Assembly: GCA_039000515.1 (NCBI GenBank)
Contig: JBCFYV010000001.1
Location: 54,484,516-54,548,515 of the forward strand
Length of the DNA stretch: 64,000 bases
From: Timema cristinae
Lineage: Eukaryota; Arthropoda; Insecta; Phasmatodea; Timematidae
Direction of reading: 5' to 3'
Shown here: piece by piece, positions 1 through 11,869 of the stretch
Layout: each line of letters begins with the position of its first letter
How positions within the stretch are numbered: position 1 is the stretch's first letter
Notes under the pieces: model-generated
The model's database searches: none
The model's input: only the letters and a program-made list of their open reading frames with translations
What the model was told of the DNA's origin: nothing
Position numbers and translations under genes: made by a program

Positions 1-840
1 ACTGTTATATTGATCTTACTGTACCAGTAAGGTTTATCGGCATTGAGCTGCCTAATATTTTACTTTTCACTGTTATATTGATCTTACTGTACCAGGAAGG
101 TTTATCGGCATTGAGCTACCTAATATTTTACTTTCCACTGTTATATTTATCTTACTGTACCAGGAAGGTTTATCGCCATTGAGCTACCTAATATTTTACT
201 TTCCACTATTATATTGATCTTACTGTACCAGGTGAGCTACCTAATATTTTACTTTCCACTGTTATATTGATCTTACTGTATCAGGAAGGTTTATCGGCAT
301 TGAGCTACCTAATATTTTACTTTCCACTGTTATATATTGATCTTAATGTATCAGGAAGGTTTATCGGCATTGAGCTACCTAATATTTTACTTTCCACTGT
401 TATATTGATCTTACTGTAGCAGGAAGGTTTATCGGCATTGAGCTACCCAATATTTTACTTTCCACTGTTATATTGATCTTACTGTATCAGGAAGGTTTAT
501 CGGCATTGAGCTACCTAATATTTTACTTTCCACTGTTATATTGATCTACTGTATCAGGAAGGTTTATCGGCATTGAGCTACCTAATATTTTACTTTCCAC
601 TATTATATTGATCTTACTGTATCAGGAAGGTTTATCGGCATTGAGCTACCTAATATTTTACTTTCCACTATTATATTGATCTTACTGTATCAGGAAGGTT
701 TATCGGCATTGAGCTACCTAATATTTTATTTTCCACGGTTATATTGATCTTAATGTATCAGGAAGGTTTATCGGCATTGAGCTACCTAATATTTTATTTT
801 CCACGGTTATATTGATATTACTGTACCAGGAAGGTTTATG
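1..840. repeat. 68-bp satellite array, about 12 copies
   Basis: Head-to-tail copies of a 68-bp unit. Each begins ACTGTTATATTGATCTTACT, has GGTTTATCGG in the middle, and ends TAATATTTTACTTTCC. Copies differ by only a few substitutions; one unit near 190-250 has an internal deletion. The array starts at the window edge, so its true length is unknown. It stops abruptly at about 840 in non-repetitive AT-rich DNA. No open frame or coding signal is seen. Confidence 0.95.
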
Positions 841-1589
841 AGATTTCCACTCCTTACTACAATTCGTGAATCTAAGGTTCAATTCAAACCAGTTCTATTA
901 GGAATTTTACTAGCTCAATTATTAGTTTTACATATTTTCTAGTCTATTCTCAGTGCATTTACTTAAAATTCATCTTTCACATTCAGAGTCCTTATATTGT
1001 TTGTGAAGAGCTCAACACACATAGCACTAAAAAAAGTTATTTTTACTAACATAAATATAAATTTCTAATGGCTTTAACTTTTGGCAAGAGTTTTTAATTA
1101 TTATTATTTTAAGGATTTTATGTGCCACTATGGACACAGGTGTGTTTCATCACCAAACTTAGAAACTAAATTAATCTAGGGACAGCGTAGCCCGCTCCTG
1201 AGTTAATAACTTCACTACCCTGGAAAGTAGGACAGAGACATAAACATATAATTAACTATTCAATCAAAACTTCATAAAAAACAGGATCTTTTCACCTTTT
1301 TAAAAAAAAAAATAGTACGTTTAAAAAGAGGGTTATGAAATGCTCAAGTTTCCGACTCCTAAGCTTAGTTGGTAGTGTGTTTGCTACTGAGTAAGTATCC
1401 TGTGATCTATCCCCATCGAAGCCATTTTTTACCTTTTACAGAACTGGAATTTAGTCTTTAACAGAGATAAAACATTGATGTCAGGAGTACTTACTGTTGT
1501 GATCGTTCTGTGGTGAAATTAGTTTGTAGCTCCTGCAATCTCCACTTTAATAATAACATATTCCTCTGTCCAGCCAAAATTATCTCAGG
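841..1589. other. AT-rich sequence, nothing recognised
   Basis: No gene, tRNA-like box or clear repeat was seen. It contains short homopolymer runs, for example poly-A near 1305. It separates the 68-bp satellite from the decayed ~140-bp repeat. Confidence 0.5.
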
Positions 1590-2350
1590 AAGCTGAAATT
1601 TTGCATGCAGTATCCCCAACCAAATGGGTATAGGGATACATGGTGAGCAAAAATTCTCATGTGGTGGTTGGAGGTAGAGGTTTCCGAAAAACAAAGTCGA
1701 AAAAATATCGAATCCGGAAGTCCTAAAAAGATGACATTTTTCAGGTAGATAGTTCCTAGCCCAATATGATGCAAACATATTTGGTGACCATTGGGGTCCA
1801 CAAAATAGGGGGTTTCTAAAAACCAAAGCTCAAAAATTAATCGAAGCCTAAAAGTAAAGAAACTGAAATTTTTCAGAGAAGAATCCACTACCCTAAGGAG
1901 GCAGAAATACTTGGTGACAAAGAATCATAAGGGTGGCCTCCAAAAGTGAGTATTTCTTAAAAAAATAAAATAAAATTGAACTCAGAAGAGCTAAGAAGCC
2001 AAAATTTTGCACACTAGTAGCCCCTAACCCAAAAGGGTGATCAATATTTGGTAACGGAACATTCTTAAAACCATACACACCAAAAAAACAGGTGCTTCCA
2101 GAAAAATAGAGTCAAAATACTTTCGAAGCACAGGAGGTTTAGGTACTGACATTTTTCAGCAGGTAGCATCTAACTCAACATGATGCAAAAAAATTGCTGA
2201 CGAAAATTTACATTTTTAGGAACCCCATATAATATGGTGGTTCCTAAAAAACGAATTTTAAATATACTTGATGCTCATAAACCCTGGAAGCTAAAATTTT
2301 GCAGGCAGGTAACCCCTAGCCAAAGAGGGCGTAGTAATATTTGTTAAGCT
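1590..2350. repeat. Degenerate tandem repeat, period about 130-146 bp, six units
   Basis: A recurring block of the form CTGAAATTTTGCA, then a run like AGCCCCTAACCCAAAAGGG, then AATATTTGGTGAC, recurs near 1591, 1731, 1861, 1999, 2145 and 2289. Spacing is 130-146 bp. Between blocks there is a second shared motif (GGTTTCTAAAAACC or GGTGGTTCCTAAAAA). Copies are much more diverged than in the other arrays, so this is an old array. Short reverse-strand ORFs here (61-111 aa) simply run through the repeat. Confidence 0.7.
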
Positions 2351-2919
2351 AAAATTCACATGGGTACTCTACAAAAAATGAAAAGTATATATAAAAATGT
2401 TGTTTGTAATAAAATCTTCAATTGAAGAATGGTTTCACACTTTCATTGGAGTAAATATTTGAGCTTCTATAAAGTTTTAATTGTAAAGCCCCTCCAAGAT
2501 TGGTAGGGTTACTAAAAACAACCCCATTCACTATAATTGTCCAACAAATATCAATGAGACACATTATACAACCAGAAATGAGGCCGCGGATTTTCAAACA
2601 AGTATCATGCTAGTTATATTACAACCATTTGATTCATAAAATTCCATTTTAATTTCCTTGATGGCAAAAAACAACCACCAAAAGTAAAAACAGACAGTTA
2701 ATATCTGAAATGAGAGCTGTGGAGTCTATAGGATTATCCTCGAAATACACTTTATAGTCTTTAATAGTCAGGTAAGAGCTTGAACTCACTTATTGCACTT
2801 ACCTCCACATGTCATTAATTAGTTAGTTTCTCTTATTATTTCTATACCTTGGATTAAATAACATCAATCAAATAAAAAAATGGGAATGGTTTAGTAATTG
2901 GCTAAGTGTGATTTTTTTT
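2351..2919. other. AT-rich sequence, nothing recognised
   Basis: No gene or RNA signal was found between the decayed tandem repeat and the first SINE-B copy. Confidence 0.5.
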
Positions 2920-3165
2920 AGCATGGCGTCTTACTACCCATTTGGGCTATACGCCTATGTACAAATTTCACTAATGTGTTAGAGATTAGGGAGGTAGAAT
3001 TTAGAGAAAGTGTACCAGCATTTGCTTGAGGGAGAGTGGAAATACCATTTAGTAAAAACCACACTCAATACACCCGATTGTGATAAAAATAATGAATTTT
3101 CCCTGGCATTGGAAGTTAGTCTATTACGAGATTGACGCCTTAAACCATTCGGTCACTTAAGCGGG
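2920..3165 (-). mobile_element. SINE-B copy, diverged
   Basis: Read on the minus strand it matches the SINE-B order. The 3' tail is at the low-coordinate end (AGCATGGCGTCTTACTACCC, a diverged form of the AGCACCGCGTCTTACTACCC tail). The body follows (GGGAGGTAGAATTTAGAG, GCATTTGCTTGAGGGAGAG, ACCATTTAGTAAAAACCAC). The decayed tRNA-like head lies toward 3165. No target-site duplication is obvious. This is an old copy. Confidence 0.7.
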
Positions 3166-3489
3166 TCTTAAGCTGTAGATTTGAATGAAAACCACAAATG
3201 TGTCTTAGCACGACCTGGACTTCACTAAAAACCCTGTGACTTGGACTAGCAAGAAAAATGAACTAATCATTTTTTAAACTGGGTAATACGAGATTTTTCT
3301 TTTGACTTTACCTATCATAGGTAGTCTTTATAATAAAAGCAATATTGGGTTTACCAGAATCATTTTAAATTTACGAACTTTTTTGCTGAACATTTTCGAG
3401 AAGAAATGGAATCGCACGCTTCCACTTCTTTTGAAGATCTATTTTTTCCATCCCGTTTTACTAACCATCCAAACGATTTGAATTTTGTT

Positions 3490-3672
3490 GAGCTAATTAG
3501 GTAGGGATGAGGAAGTGTAAATGTATCCGAATGTTTGTGGAGATAGTGGGAAACCTTTTTGCGAAACACTTCTTCAGTAAATCCAACTTGGACTCGAACC
3601 CTAACCTAACAGTCATTGACGAACATTAGTAGACAAGCTTGACGGCTTATTCCGCGTGTCCACCGATATGGG
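3490..3672 (-). mobile_element. SINE-B fragment
   Basis: Has the body motif GGAAGTGTAAATGTATCCG and a reverse-strand box-B-like site (GGACTCGAACCC on the plus strand), followed by a head-like stretch ending in CCACCGATATGGG. The 3' tail is missing. A 69-aa reverse ORF overlapping 3360-3569 is not a gene. Confidence 0.55.
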
Positions 3673-4306
3673 CTTAGAGTTATGTTATCCTCATCAACTG
3701 GCCTCCTAGATTGTCTGTTTAAGCCAATATTCCGACTAACTTTTCAAAAAAATATCAAACATTTTATTTTCCCCCTTCGGCAGTGATATTTTGCCTAGTC
3801 AGCAGTTGAAAATAAGGTAAATCTTGTAACGTCAACTAGATTTTCTACCCCCAACATTCCTCTATAAAAAAAATACACCCCCTTTACCAATATCTCGTCA
3901 ATTCCAACGTAACATATTTTGACTAATACTTTGAAGATCCCCACCCCATTACTACTAAGTGCGTATTTTCTACATGAATCACCCCATTCAACCAATATGG
4001 AAATGGTGTAGCGAATTGGTTACAGTAAAAATAGAGGGAAGGGGACGGTAGGGACATTTTCTTTTGTTATCCATTAATCAATAGTGACTTAAATAACTAC
4101 AAGACTTGTGCGAGTATTCAGCAAGTAACGTCTAAAGGCCTCCTCAGCTATTCTTATTTAAATAATCTATTTTGAACATTAAATATTATACTTTATACAT
4201 AGGCCTAGCAGTATATTACAAATATCACTAGCTTTCCCGTACGGAATATTCACTTATTTAGATTGACTATTTATTTTTTGTAGATATTAACGTCCGCTTT
4301 CTTAAC
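3673..4306. other. AT-rich sequence, nothing recognised
   Basis: No coding or RNA feature was seen. A 66-aa reverse ORF at 3795-3995 has no recognisable motif and is not called. Confidence 0.45.
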
Positions 4307-4596
4307 TGACTAATTATATATTTAATAATAATAATATTTAGCACCGCATCTTACTACCTGTTCGGGTTATATACTTAAAGTACTAATTACGCTAATGGAT
4401 TAGAAATTGGGAAGGTTTAATTAGAGGAAGTGAACCCACATTTGCGTGGAGGGAGAGTGGAAAACCATTTAGGAAAAACCACCCCAGTTCACCCGACCGA
4501 GATTCTAACTTCGATCTCCCCGTCATCAGAAGTCGAGCTCAACACGACTAGCGCATTAGACAACTACGCCACCGAAGGTGGGTGACTAATTATATA
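4307..4596 (-). mobile_element. SINE-B copy with 14-bp target-site duplication
   Basis: Near-complete tRNA-derived retroposon on the minus strand. The 14-bp direct repeat TGACTAATTATATA lies at 4307-4320 and again at 4583-4596, bounding the element at 4321-4582. In plus orientation the order is a short (TAA)n-type tail, the shared 3' tail AGCACCGCATCTTACTACC, the body GCATTTGCGTGGAGGGAGAG and ACCATTTAGGAAAAACCACC, then a tRNA-like head with a B-box remnant. The duplication shows LINE-type target-primed insertion. Confidence 0.9.
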
Positions 4597-4827
4597 AACA
4601 CACGAGAATTTCTATGAGCGAGTGCGAAATGGCCTACCAGTTTTTCCGGAAAGAGTATTTTCACATATTATTTTGGTTTTTTTTTATATGCCACGGGAAA
4701 CATGGGACCAGCGGCTTTACTTTCCCTCCAAAGGAATTTGTGCTACAGATTTTTATCTCTAAAGAAAAATCTGTCAATGCCTGCTGGGTTTGAACCGTGG
4801 AACAGCTTATTTACACTAATAAGATAG

Positions 4828-4998
4828 AAAAATGGGAGGTAGAATTATAGACGATATTCCCGCATTTGCGTGTAAAGAGAGTGTAAAACTCTTTAATAAA
4901 AAAACACCCACACAACAAGTATTCGAACCTAAACCTCCTCATCACCAATAATCTAGATTAGACAATCTGGACGCCATAATCCACGTTCCCACCAATAC
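4828..4998 (-). mobile_element. SINE-B fragment, diverged
   Basis: Contains the body motifs TGGGAGGTAGAATTATAG, CCCGCATTTGCGTGTAAAG and a box-B-like site (GTATTCGAACCT on plus), and ends in a head remnant (CCACGTTCCCACCAATAC). The 3' tail is not recognisable. Confidence 0.6.
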
Positions 4999-5034
4999 AA
5001 GTATCCATTGAGATAACTAAGTGTTGGCGAGTTG

Positions 5035-5345
5035 ACTCGTGACCAGTAGGTCGATTTTGAGTGCTTTCTACTTTTTATCGACTCCTTGGAGAGAAACAGC
5101 GCAGTATTGTGATCGTAAAGAAAATTGATCTCTAGATTTTGATGATTAAACAACAATGAAACAGAAAAGTTTTTTTTTTTTTGCTATCCATCTGTCCGTT
5201 TGTGTGTATCTATCTTGGCCTAGAGACGAAAATATACTACCGATCAATTTTTTTATAAGGCTACTCCAGGAATATTTGGGAATTAGGTATATAACCCTTA
5301 AATTAAGGGTAGTTAACAGAAGGGGGGAAAAAGAAAAGTAAAACA
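5035..5345 (-). repeat. Element E copy (dispersed repeat of unknown class)
   Basis: Reverse-complement match to the family best seen at 17.3-17.85 kb and 45.6-46.2 kb. Plus-strand landmarks are TATTGTGATCGT, TCTAGATTTTGATGA, a run resembling CCATCTGTCCGTTTG, TAAGGCTACTCC and AACCCTTAAATTAAGGGTAG. It has no ORF of note; the 61-aa plus-strand ORF at 5156-5341 is incidental. Confidence 0.7.
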
Positions 5346-6554
5346 GGGTTTCTTGAAATTAATTCATGATTTTGTTTAAATTTTGTATCTTGGCACCATT
5401 TAATACCACCCAAAAAATGTAAATTGTCATTTTCTCATGAAAATTACTTTAATAGTATCTTTTATAGTGTAAATATCCAATTTTAATAATATATCCGCAA
5501 CTTTTTGCGATACAAAATAACTTATTATTATAGAGTTGTATAACTATTAGAGAGTAAAAATCTTTTAATCAAACCATATTTTATAAAATAAAAAGTTTCT
5601 GAGCTATAATCAAATATTTATTATATATTTTTATTCAGAACTTTGAAATGTGAAAATGATTGTTATAATCTCTGCTGGACAGACACGTCCCTCTTTTCTC
5701 AATGTTTTTGTAACGGCGCGTGTTATTTCATTCGGTATTTTTGGATCAGTGTTTCTGCAACAATGTATATTATTTAGGTTCACAAATCCCACTAGGTTTT
5801 AGTAAAGGTCTTTATATTAAGATAAAGTAGATATAAAGTCTATGCGGTACATCGTAATATTTATTTTCCCTAAAAATGGGACTAGAATTTGTATGTGAAT
5901 GATGCTGCATCTTCACTGTAATATCATTTTCAGTTCTATTCTCGTAGCTAGATAATACAATAACCCTTGTGTTTTTTATAATTAAAAGGCTCATTAAAAG
6001 AGTAAGTAATGGTTTAATCTATGGGTTAAAAGGGTTGGCAAGGCTGCTTGTAAGAAATGTACTTGCATTATTGTGTAGAAGATAAGAAAACCAAAGTGAT
6101 GAATCACATGTGGATAATTCCAGTACCCCCTTTCTTCCCCGTTACCAGCAATACTTCCGGGTTTGGCATGTTTGACGTCATAGATCATTGTGTCTAATGG
6201 TGTGGGTAATCTTTAATTAAAAAGAGCCAACAATACAAAATAGAGAATATCTATGGCTATTATTTGACAACTTTAACTTGGGTGGGGAGTGGGGGAAATG
6301 TTTAAAATTATTACACGAGAGAGAATTTATAAAAGAGAACACATACTACTGTTGCGAATAAATTAAAAATACAAGGGCAGGTGGGAGTTAGAAGATGACC
6401 TGACAAAGGATATAGTTAATTCATAAACAAGAATGAGTGTTGTTTGAATTCTAGTGAAGTAGTAATAAAGTTTTACTGTCCAGCCTTAATTCGCCACAGA
6501 GCTACAATCAGGTTTTAACACATTTCTTCGTTAAGTGACAGCACACTTACTCTA
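5346..6554. other. AT-rich sequence, nothing recognised
   Basis: No gene, RNA or repeat family was recognised. Two 60-64 aa reverse ORFs (5812-6188) lack any known motif and sit in AT-rich DNA. Confidence 0.45.
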
Positions 6555-6995
6555 GCATGCAATTTTACCACTAAAACTACATTAACATTATAATTACACA
6601 AGCAATAAAACTGTACTAAAATTAAAACTACACTAAAACCATATTTATAGTAATACTAAACTTACACTAGCACTAAGCCTATATTAAGACTTAAATAACA
6701 CTAAAACTTAACCACATTAAGACTTAAGCTAAACTAAAACTTAAACTACACTGGCATTTAGATTGTATTAATATCTAAAGAACATACTAACACTGTAATA
6801 ACATTAAAAATACATTAAAACTAAAAATATTCAAACACTACATCACTCTAACACTAATATTACTAAAGCACGGAATTAGAACTCACTGACGGTAGATCTA
6901 TATTAAAACTTCACTAGCACTAAAGTGACTAATATTTTAACTACTATAACACTAAAACTATACTAACATTTAAATTACTCTAACACTTAAGACTC
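6555..6995. repeat. Cryptically repetitive ACACTAAAACTA-rich tract
   Basis: About 440 bp made of loosely repeated words such as ACTAAAACTAC, TACTAACACT and ACACTAAAAC, with no strict period. It looks like a decayed short-period satellite. A similar but shorter tract occurs at 8955-9125. Confidence 0.7.
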
Positions 6996-7969
6996 GGATG
7001 GACATCTCTAGGTTTTGAAAATCTCTCTTCCAAGTAGTTCCATGTATTATCACCTCACTAGAGGTGTGCTGCTGTAGTTATGACAGTTGACATACCGACC
7101 CCTCCCCCCCTTCTATACTACCCCACTTTCAGAGTGTCCTTACATTTAGTACGCAGCCCCCCATCTTCTCCCCATAATTCTTTCAACGTAGCTTGCTACT
7201 CAACAAAAGACAAGCTATCACCGTTATTCCTCTCCAAGGAGGATGCCGAGTTTTGAGCCTCAATCTCGAGGTTTTATAGAATGATGTCCAAAGTCAAAGG
7301 ACAAGGGCTTGAATCCTTGTTAAAGTATAATTTTTCTGAATTACCTTAAGAAATCATCAATTACAGTAGATTGTGACATTTTTATTTAGTTTGTTTATTA
7401 CTGTAGAAATATATAAAAATATATTTTCTTCCCTATATTTAAACAACTATAGCCATTTCTTTTTGTTGTTTTTTCAGTGATAGTTTTTACGGTCCCTAAT
7501 TACGCTTATTATTAAAATCCATGGTAAAAGAAGTTTAGAATTAAAATAAGTGCTCCACAATTTGTTTGTACAGAAGATAGAAAAACCAAAGTGAAAACCA
7601 CAATTTGTTCTAGGTGATAGCCTGTTGAAAAAAATTGGATTAAAAAAAAAAAAATGAATGAGTTAGAAAAAGGTGGCCAAAGTTGGCGAAAAATGGCAAT
7701 TTTTAAAGTTTTATTTCAATAAAATATACGCCTACTTCCCTTTGCAAATAGGCCCCAATGTTAATTTTTTTTTTGAACACCATACTAACAAAAACATTGT
7801 ATTCTATGATCTAAAAAAAAAAATCAGAATTAAATAGGGCTCACTAAACCATGTTTTTATTTAAAATTATAAATTGATTATTATAATATGATTATAACCC
7901 ATCCAAAACCAAATCTTTTATTTTTTATGGCTATGTTAAAACCACAGCTTATTAACAGATTAATCTGAT
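6996..7969. other. AT-rich sequence, nothing recognised
   Basis: No supported gene or repeat was found. It contains several A-runs and T-runs, and a short C-rich stretch near 7090-7170. Confidence 0.45.
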
Positions 7970-8083
7970 TAGGTACGAAGGTATCTAAGAGGAAGTGAAC
8001 CCGCATTTGAATGAGTAAAGATGAGAAAACCAGAGTGATAAATCACTCGTGGAAAAACGTAAGGTAAATGATATATTATTATA

Positions 8084-8127
<44 letters not shown>

Positions 8128-8215
8128 CGGGAAAACCATCTTCAGTTCACGCAGATGAGATTCGAACCTCGACCTCCCCATAAATAGTGGTCAAACCAAC
8201 GGTAAGCCACTGCTG
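7970..8215 (-). mobile_element. SINE-B fragment interrupted by a (TA)n microsatellite
   Basis: Body motif GAGGAAGTGAACCCGCATTTG on plus near 7989 and the head/B-box side (GATTCGAACCTCGACCTCCC, 8159-8178) are separated by a TA-rich run at about 8067-8126. The central piece GAGAAAACCAGAGTGATAAATC is also foreign to SINE-B, so there may be a small insertion as well as microsatellite growth. A 70-aa ORF here is mostly Ile-Tyr from the TA run. Confidence 0.6.
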
Positions 8216-8219
8216 TGGG

Positions 8220-8480
8220 TAACTAAACTTTGTAAACTTTGTCTTGACACCTTGGAGTAAAAATAATGTGATCGTCAAAAATTCGAAATTGAGATTTTGA
8301 TAACTGTCGATGATTCATTGCCCCCCTAAAACAAAAAAAAGAGTTGTTTCCGCAATGCCACCTGTCTGTCTGTTTGTGATTTGGTTTGGGCTAGAACCGA
8401 AACAATTTTACCGTTTGAGCTAAACATTTGTGTCTGGTTTTTTTATAAGGTTCCACCCATTCCCCACTAAGGGAAGGGGG
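8220..8480 (-). repeat. Element E copy
   Basis: Reverse-complement match to element E. Landmarks on plus: AATGTGATCGTC, TTGAGATTTTGATAACTG, CGCAATGCCACCTGTCTGTC, GGCTAGAACCGAAACAATTT and TAAGGTTCCACCC. No coding potential was seen. Confidence 0.75.
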
Positions 8481-8954
8481 AGTAGCGGGGTTTACAAAAA
8501 GATGGAAAGATAGTGAATGCCAAAAAGCGGTTTGGGTAGGAGAGGGAGAGGTGCTTCCAAAGACAGAGCAATCTACCAGGAAGCTACTGAACTTTTCCAA
8601 CAGTTTCAGACATGATTAATTTGAAAATATCAAATTTTGTTAAAACTATTATATTATAAATATTCATCGTGTCATGATAGAACATTATTTTAATCTCTAT
8701 AATAATATGATAACTTCAAAACTATAATCTTGTATTTCATGTTTTATTCAATTTTAATTTAATTGAAATTGCATCTTATTGTAAAAAAGTAAATATTAAC
8801 TTGTAACTTGTTTTTATTAATATAGTTCATTTTAAATTTACAAGTTTAATAGAATACAAAACACCGCATGTTGTTGCTATGCATATTTTCTAAGCAATAG
8901 ATTAGAAAACTTTATTGTTCTTATATAGTAGGTATCTATCCGAATCGTAAAACC
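8481..8954. other. AT-rich sequence, nothing recognised
   Basis: No gene or RNA signal was seen. The 69-aa reverse ORF at 8391-8600 overlaps the end of element E and is not called. Confidence 0.45.
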
Positions 8955-9125
8955 ACATAGCACTGTACTTACTCTAATATTAAAACTACTCTGAAAATAA
9001 AACTGTATGGCACTAAATCTGTACTAATAATACTCTAACATCATTAACTATTTAACACTAAAACTACTAAGACTACACAATACTTAAACTACACCATCGC
9101 TAACGACACATTAATTTAAAATACA
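8955..9125. repeat. Second ACTAAAACT-rich tract
   Basis: Same kind of loosely repeated words (CACTAAAACTACTAAGAC, TTAAAACTACTCTG) as at 6555-6995, directly before element D. Confidence 0.6.
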
Positions 9126-9139
9126 CTAATAATATTGCA

Positions 9140-11095
9140 CGTCTGGGTGTATCACTAGGTGCTAAGTAGTGGGAAAATTAGCTAGTACCTGATTAAGTAC
9201 CGTTGTCTAAGGGATGCCTGAATGTACTAATAATACCTACTGTAATCTTTCGTGAGGTCTTTCTATGTCTCGAGAGATGAGGTGATGTTGATAGTGAGTA
9301 TGAGGTGAAAGAGGTATGAGGTGATAAGAGTATGAGGTAAGAGAGTATGAGGGTGATAGTGAGTATGAGGGTTATAGAGAGTATGAGGGTGATAGTGAGT
9401 ATGAGGGTTATAGAGAGTATGAGGGTTATAGGAGTATGAGGGTATAGGAGTATGAGGTATAGAGTATGAGGTGATAGTATGAGGTTATAGATGAGTATGA
9501 GGGTATAGAGAGTATGAGGGTTGATATGAGGTTGGGTATGAGGGTTATAGAGAGTATGAGGGTTATAGGAGTATGAGGGTTATAGGAGATGATGAGGGTT
9601 ATAAGGTATGAGGTATAGTGAGTATGAGGGTTTTATAGTATGAGTATGAGGGTTATATGAGAGTGATAGAGGTTATAGTGAGTATGAGGGTTATAGAGAG
9701 TATGAGGGTTATAGAGAGTATGAGGGTATAGTGAGTATGAGGGTTATAGAGAGTATGAGGGTTATAGAGAGTATGAGGGTTATAGTGAGTATGAGGGTTA
9801 TAGAGAGTATGAGGGTTATAGTGAGTATAGGGTTATAGGAGTTGAGGTATAGATGAGTATGAGGGTTATAGGAGTATAAGGGTTATAGTGAGTATGAGGG
9901 TTATAGAGAGTATGAGGGTTATAGGAGTATGAGGGTTATAGTGAGTATGAGGGTGTATAGAGAGTATGAGGGTTATAGTGAGTATGAGGGTTATAGGAGT
10001 ATGAGGGTTATAGTGAGTATGAGGGTTATAGAGAGTATGAGGGTTATAGAGAGTATGAGGGTTATAGTGAGTATGAGGGTTATAGTGAGTATGAGGGTTG
10101 ATAGTGAGTATGAGGGTTATAGTGAGTATGAAGGGTTATTAGTGAGTATGAGGGTTATAGGAGTATGAGGGTTATAGTGAGTATAGGGTTATAGTGAGTA
10201 TGAGGGTGATAGGAGTATGAGGGTGATAGTGAGTATGAGGGTTATAGAGAGTATGAGGGTGTATAGTGAGTATGAGGGTTATAGTGAGTATGAGGGTTAT
10301 AGGAGTATGAGGGTGATAGTGAGGGGTATAGAAGGGTATAGTGAGTATGAGGGTTATAGAGAGTATGAGGGTTATAGTGAGTATGAGGGTTATAGTGAGG
10401 TATGAGGGTATAGTGAGTATGAGGGTTATAGAGAGTATGAGGGTTATAGTGAGTATAAGGGTGATTATAGTGAGTATGAGGGTATAGTGAGTATGAGGGT
10501 GATAGAGAGTATGAGGGTGATAGTGAGTTATAGGGTTATAGAGAGTATGAGGGTGATAGTGAGTATGAGGGTTATAGTGAGTATGAGGGTGATAGTGAGT
10601 ATGAGGGTTATAGAGAGTATGAGGGTGATAGTGAGTATGAGGGTTATAGAGAGTATAAGGGTTATAGTGAGTATGAGGGTATAGAGAGTATGAGGGTGAT
10701 AGTGAGTATGAGGGTAGTATAGTGAGTATAAGGGTTATAGTGAGTATGAGGGTTATAGAGAGTATGAGGGTTAATTATAGTGAGTATAAGGGTTACAGTG
10801 AGTATGAGGGTGATAGAGAGTATGAGGGTGATAGTGAGTATGAGGGTTATAGAGAGTATGAGGGTGATAGTGAGTATGAGGGTTATAGAGAGTATGAGGG
10901 TGATAGTGAGTATGAGGGTTATAGAGAGTATGAGGGTTATAGAGAGTATGAGGGTTATAGTGAGTATAAGGGTTATAGTGAGTATGAGGGTGATAGAGAG
11001 TATAAGGGTTATAGAGAGTATGAGGGTTATAGTGAGTATGAGGGTTATAGAGAGTATGGGGGTTATAGAGAGTATGTATAGTGAGTAGCACTAGG
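9140..11095 (-). mobile_element. Element D copy (minus strand) with expanded 18-bp minisatellite
   Basis: The unique part at 9140-9285 is the reverse complement of the 3' flank of the element D copies at 22.8-22.95 kb and 39.0-39.1 kb. Shared words are ATTAGCTAGTAC, GAATGTACTAATA and GAGATGAGGTGATG. It is followed by the minisatellite at 9286-11088. The tRNA-like head expected at the far side (about 11.1 kb) is missing, so the copy is truncated or the array end is rearranged. Confidence 0.75.
9286..11088. repeat. 18-bp minisatellite, about 100 copies
   Basis: Tandem units of AGTATGAGGGTTATAGAG and close variants (TTATAG or GTGATAG; GAG or GTG). The first ~600 bp are ragged, with many 1-3 bp indels, whereas from about 10.5 kb the period is regular. 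Because the period is a multiple of three it yields artefactual ORFs on both strands (62-119 aa). The unit is the same as in the 20.8-22.8 kb array read on the opposite strand. Confidence 0.95.
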
Positions 11096-11869
11096 CTCTT
11101 TGCGCTGTATTATAGTAAAAACACGTCTATTATTTAAGCGATCTAGTTGACACAACCACTGTGAGAAGAAGGTAAATTTTAAAACTTTTTGTACAACACA
11201 AACTTTAAAAGTGTAAATTTAAAAAATCACTATTAAAAATAATGTAGTAAATTATTCTTTGTGGACACATTTTATATTAATATTAAGTTTTTTAAAATTT
11301 TGACACACCGACTAAATGAATTATGTTACATTGGAGCTCCAAGTTAAATAATTACATACATTGAAACCAAATATCTATACATGTAGCATATTGGTTCAAA
11401 ATAAGTCTAAGCACATTAAAAAAAATAACCTACTTTGTATACATATTTTATTAATTATAATATTTCAATATCTTGAACAACTAGTTTTTGAGTGTTGTCA
11501 CCATAAATCACTCCACCGCATTTACATTTTTTTCTAGACGCATTGTTTATGAGGTCTTGTAGCTACAAACATAACCAAAATATTTAAAAAATCTTTGGAC
11601 TCATCTGGGAGCATAGTTGGGGCTTGATTGAAGATTCTTCTATTAATCCGGTAGCTATAAAGTAATAAATACATACAAAATAATTATTTAAATATTGACA
11701 AACCTTTTGATTTGTTTATTTTTGGGGAAAATAGGGGCGTAAAAAACAGTCGAAGTCGCAGTATATTTTATAACTAACATTTGGCAACATCAGCTTTATA
11801 ACTTATTTGAATTTCCATTTAAATATCCGACATCGTAAGACACTGTCAGTTTTAATGAAATAAAACGCA
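11096..11869. other. AT-rich sequence, nothing recognised
   Basis: No gene or repeat was recognised between the 18-bp array and the GC-richer island. Confidence 0.45.

Noticed and set aside
1..840. CRISPR-like array
   Set aside because: Units are contiguous, with no unique spacers between conserved repeats, and the DNA is eukaryotic. The same applies to all other arrays here.
9286..11091. Short ORFs with the SMRVI- or EYEGY-type repeat
   Set aside because: Frames of the 18-bp minisatellite; different frames are open on both strands.
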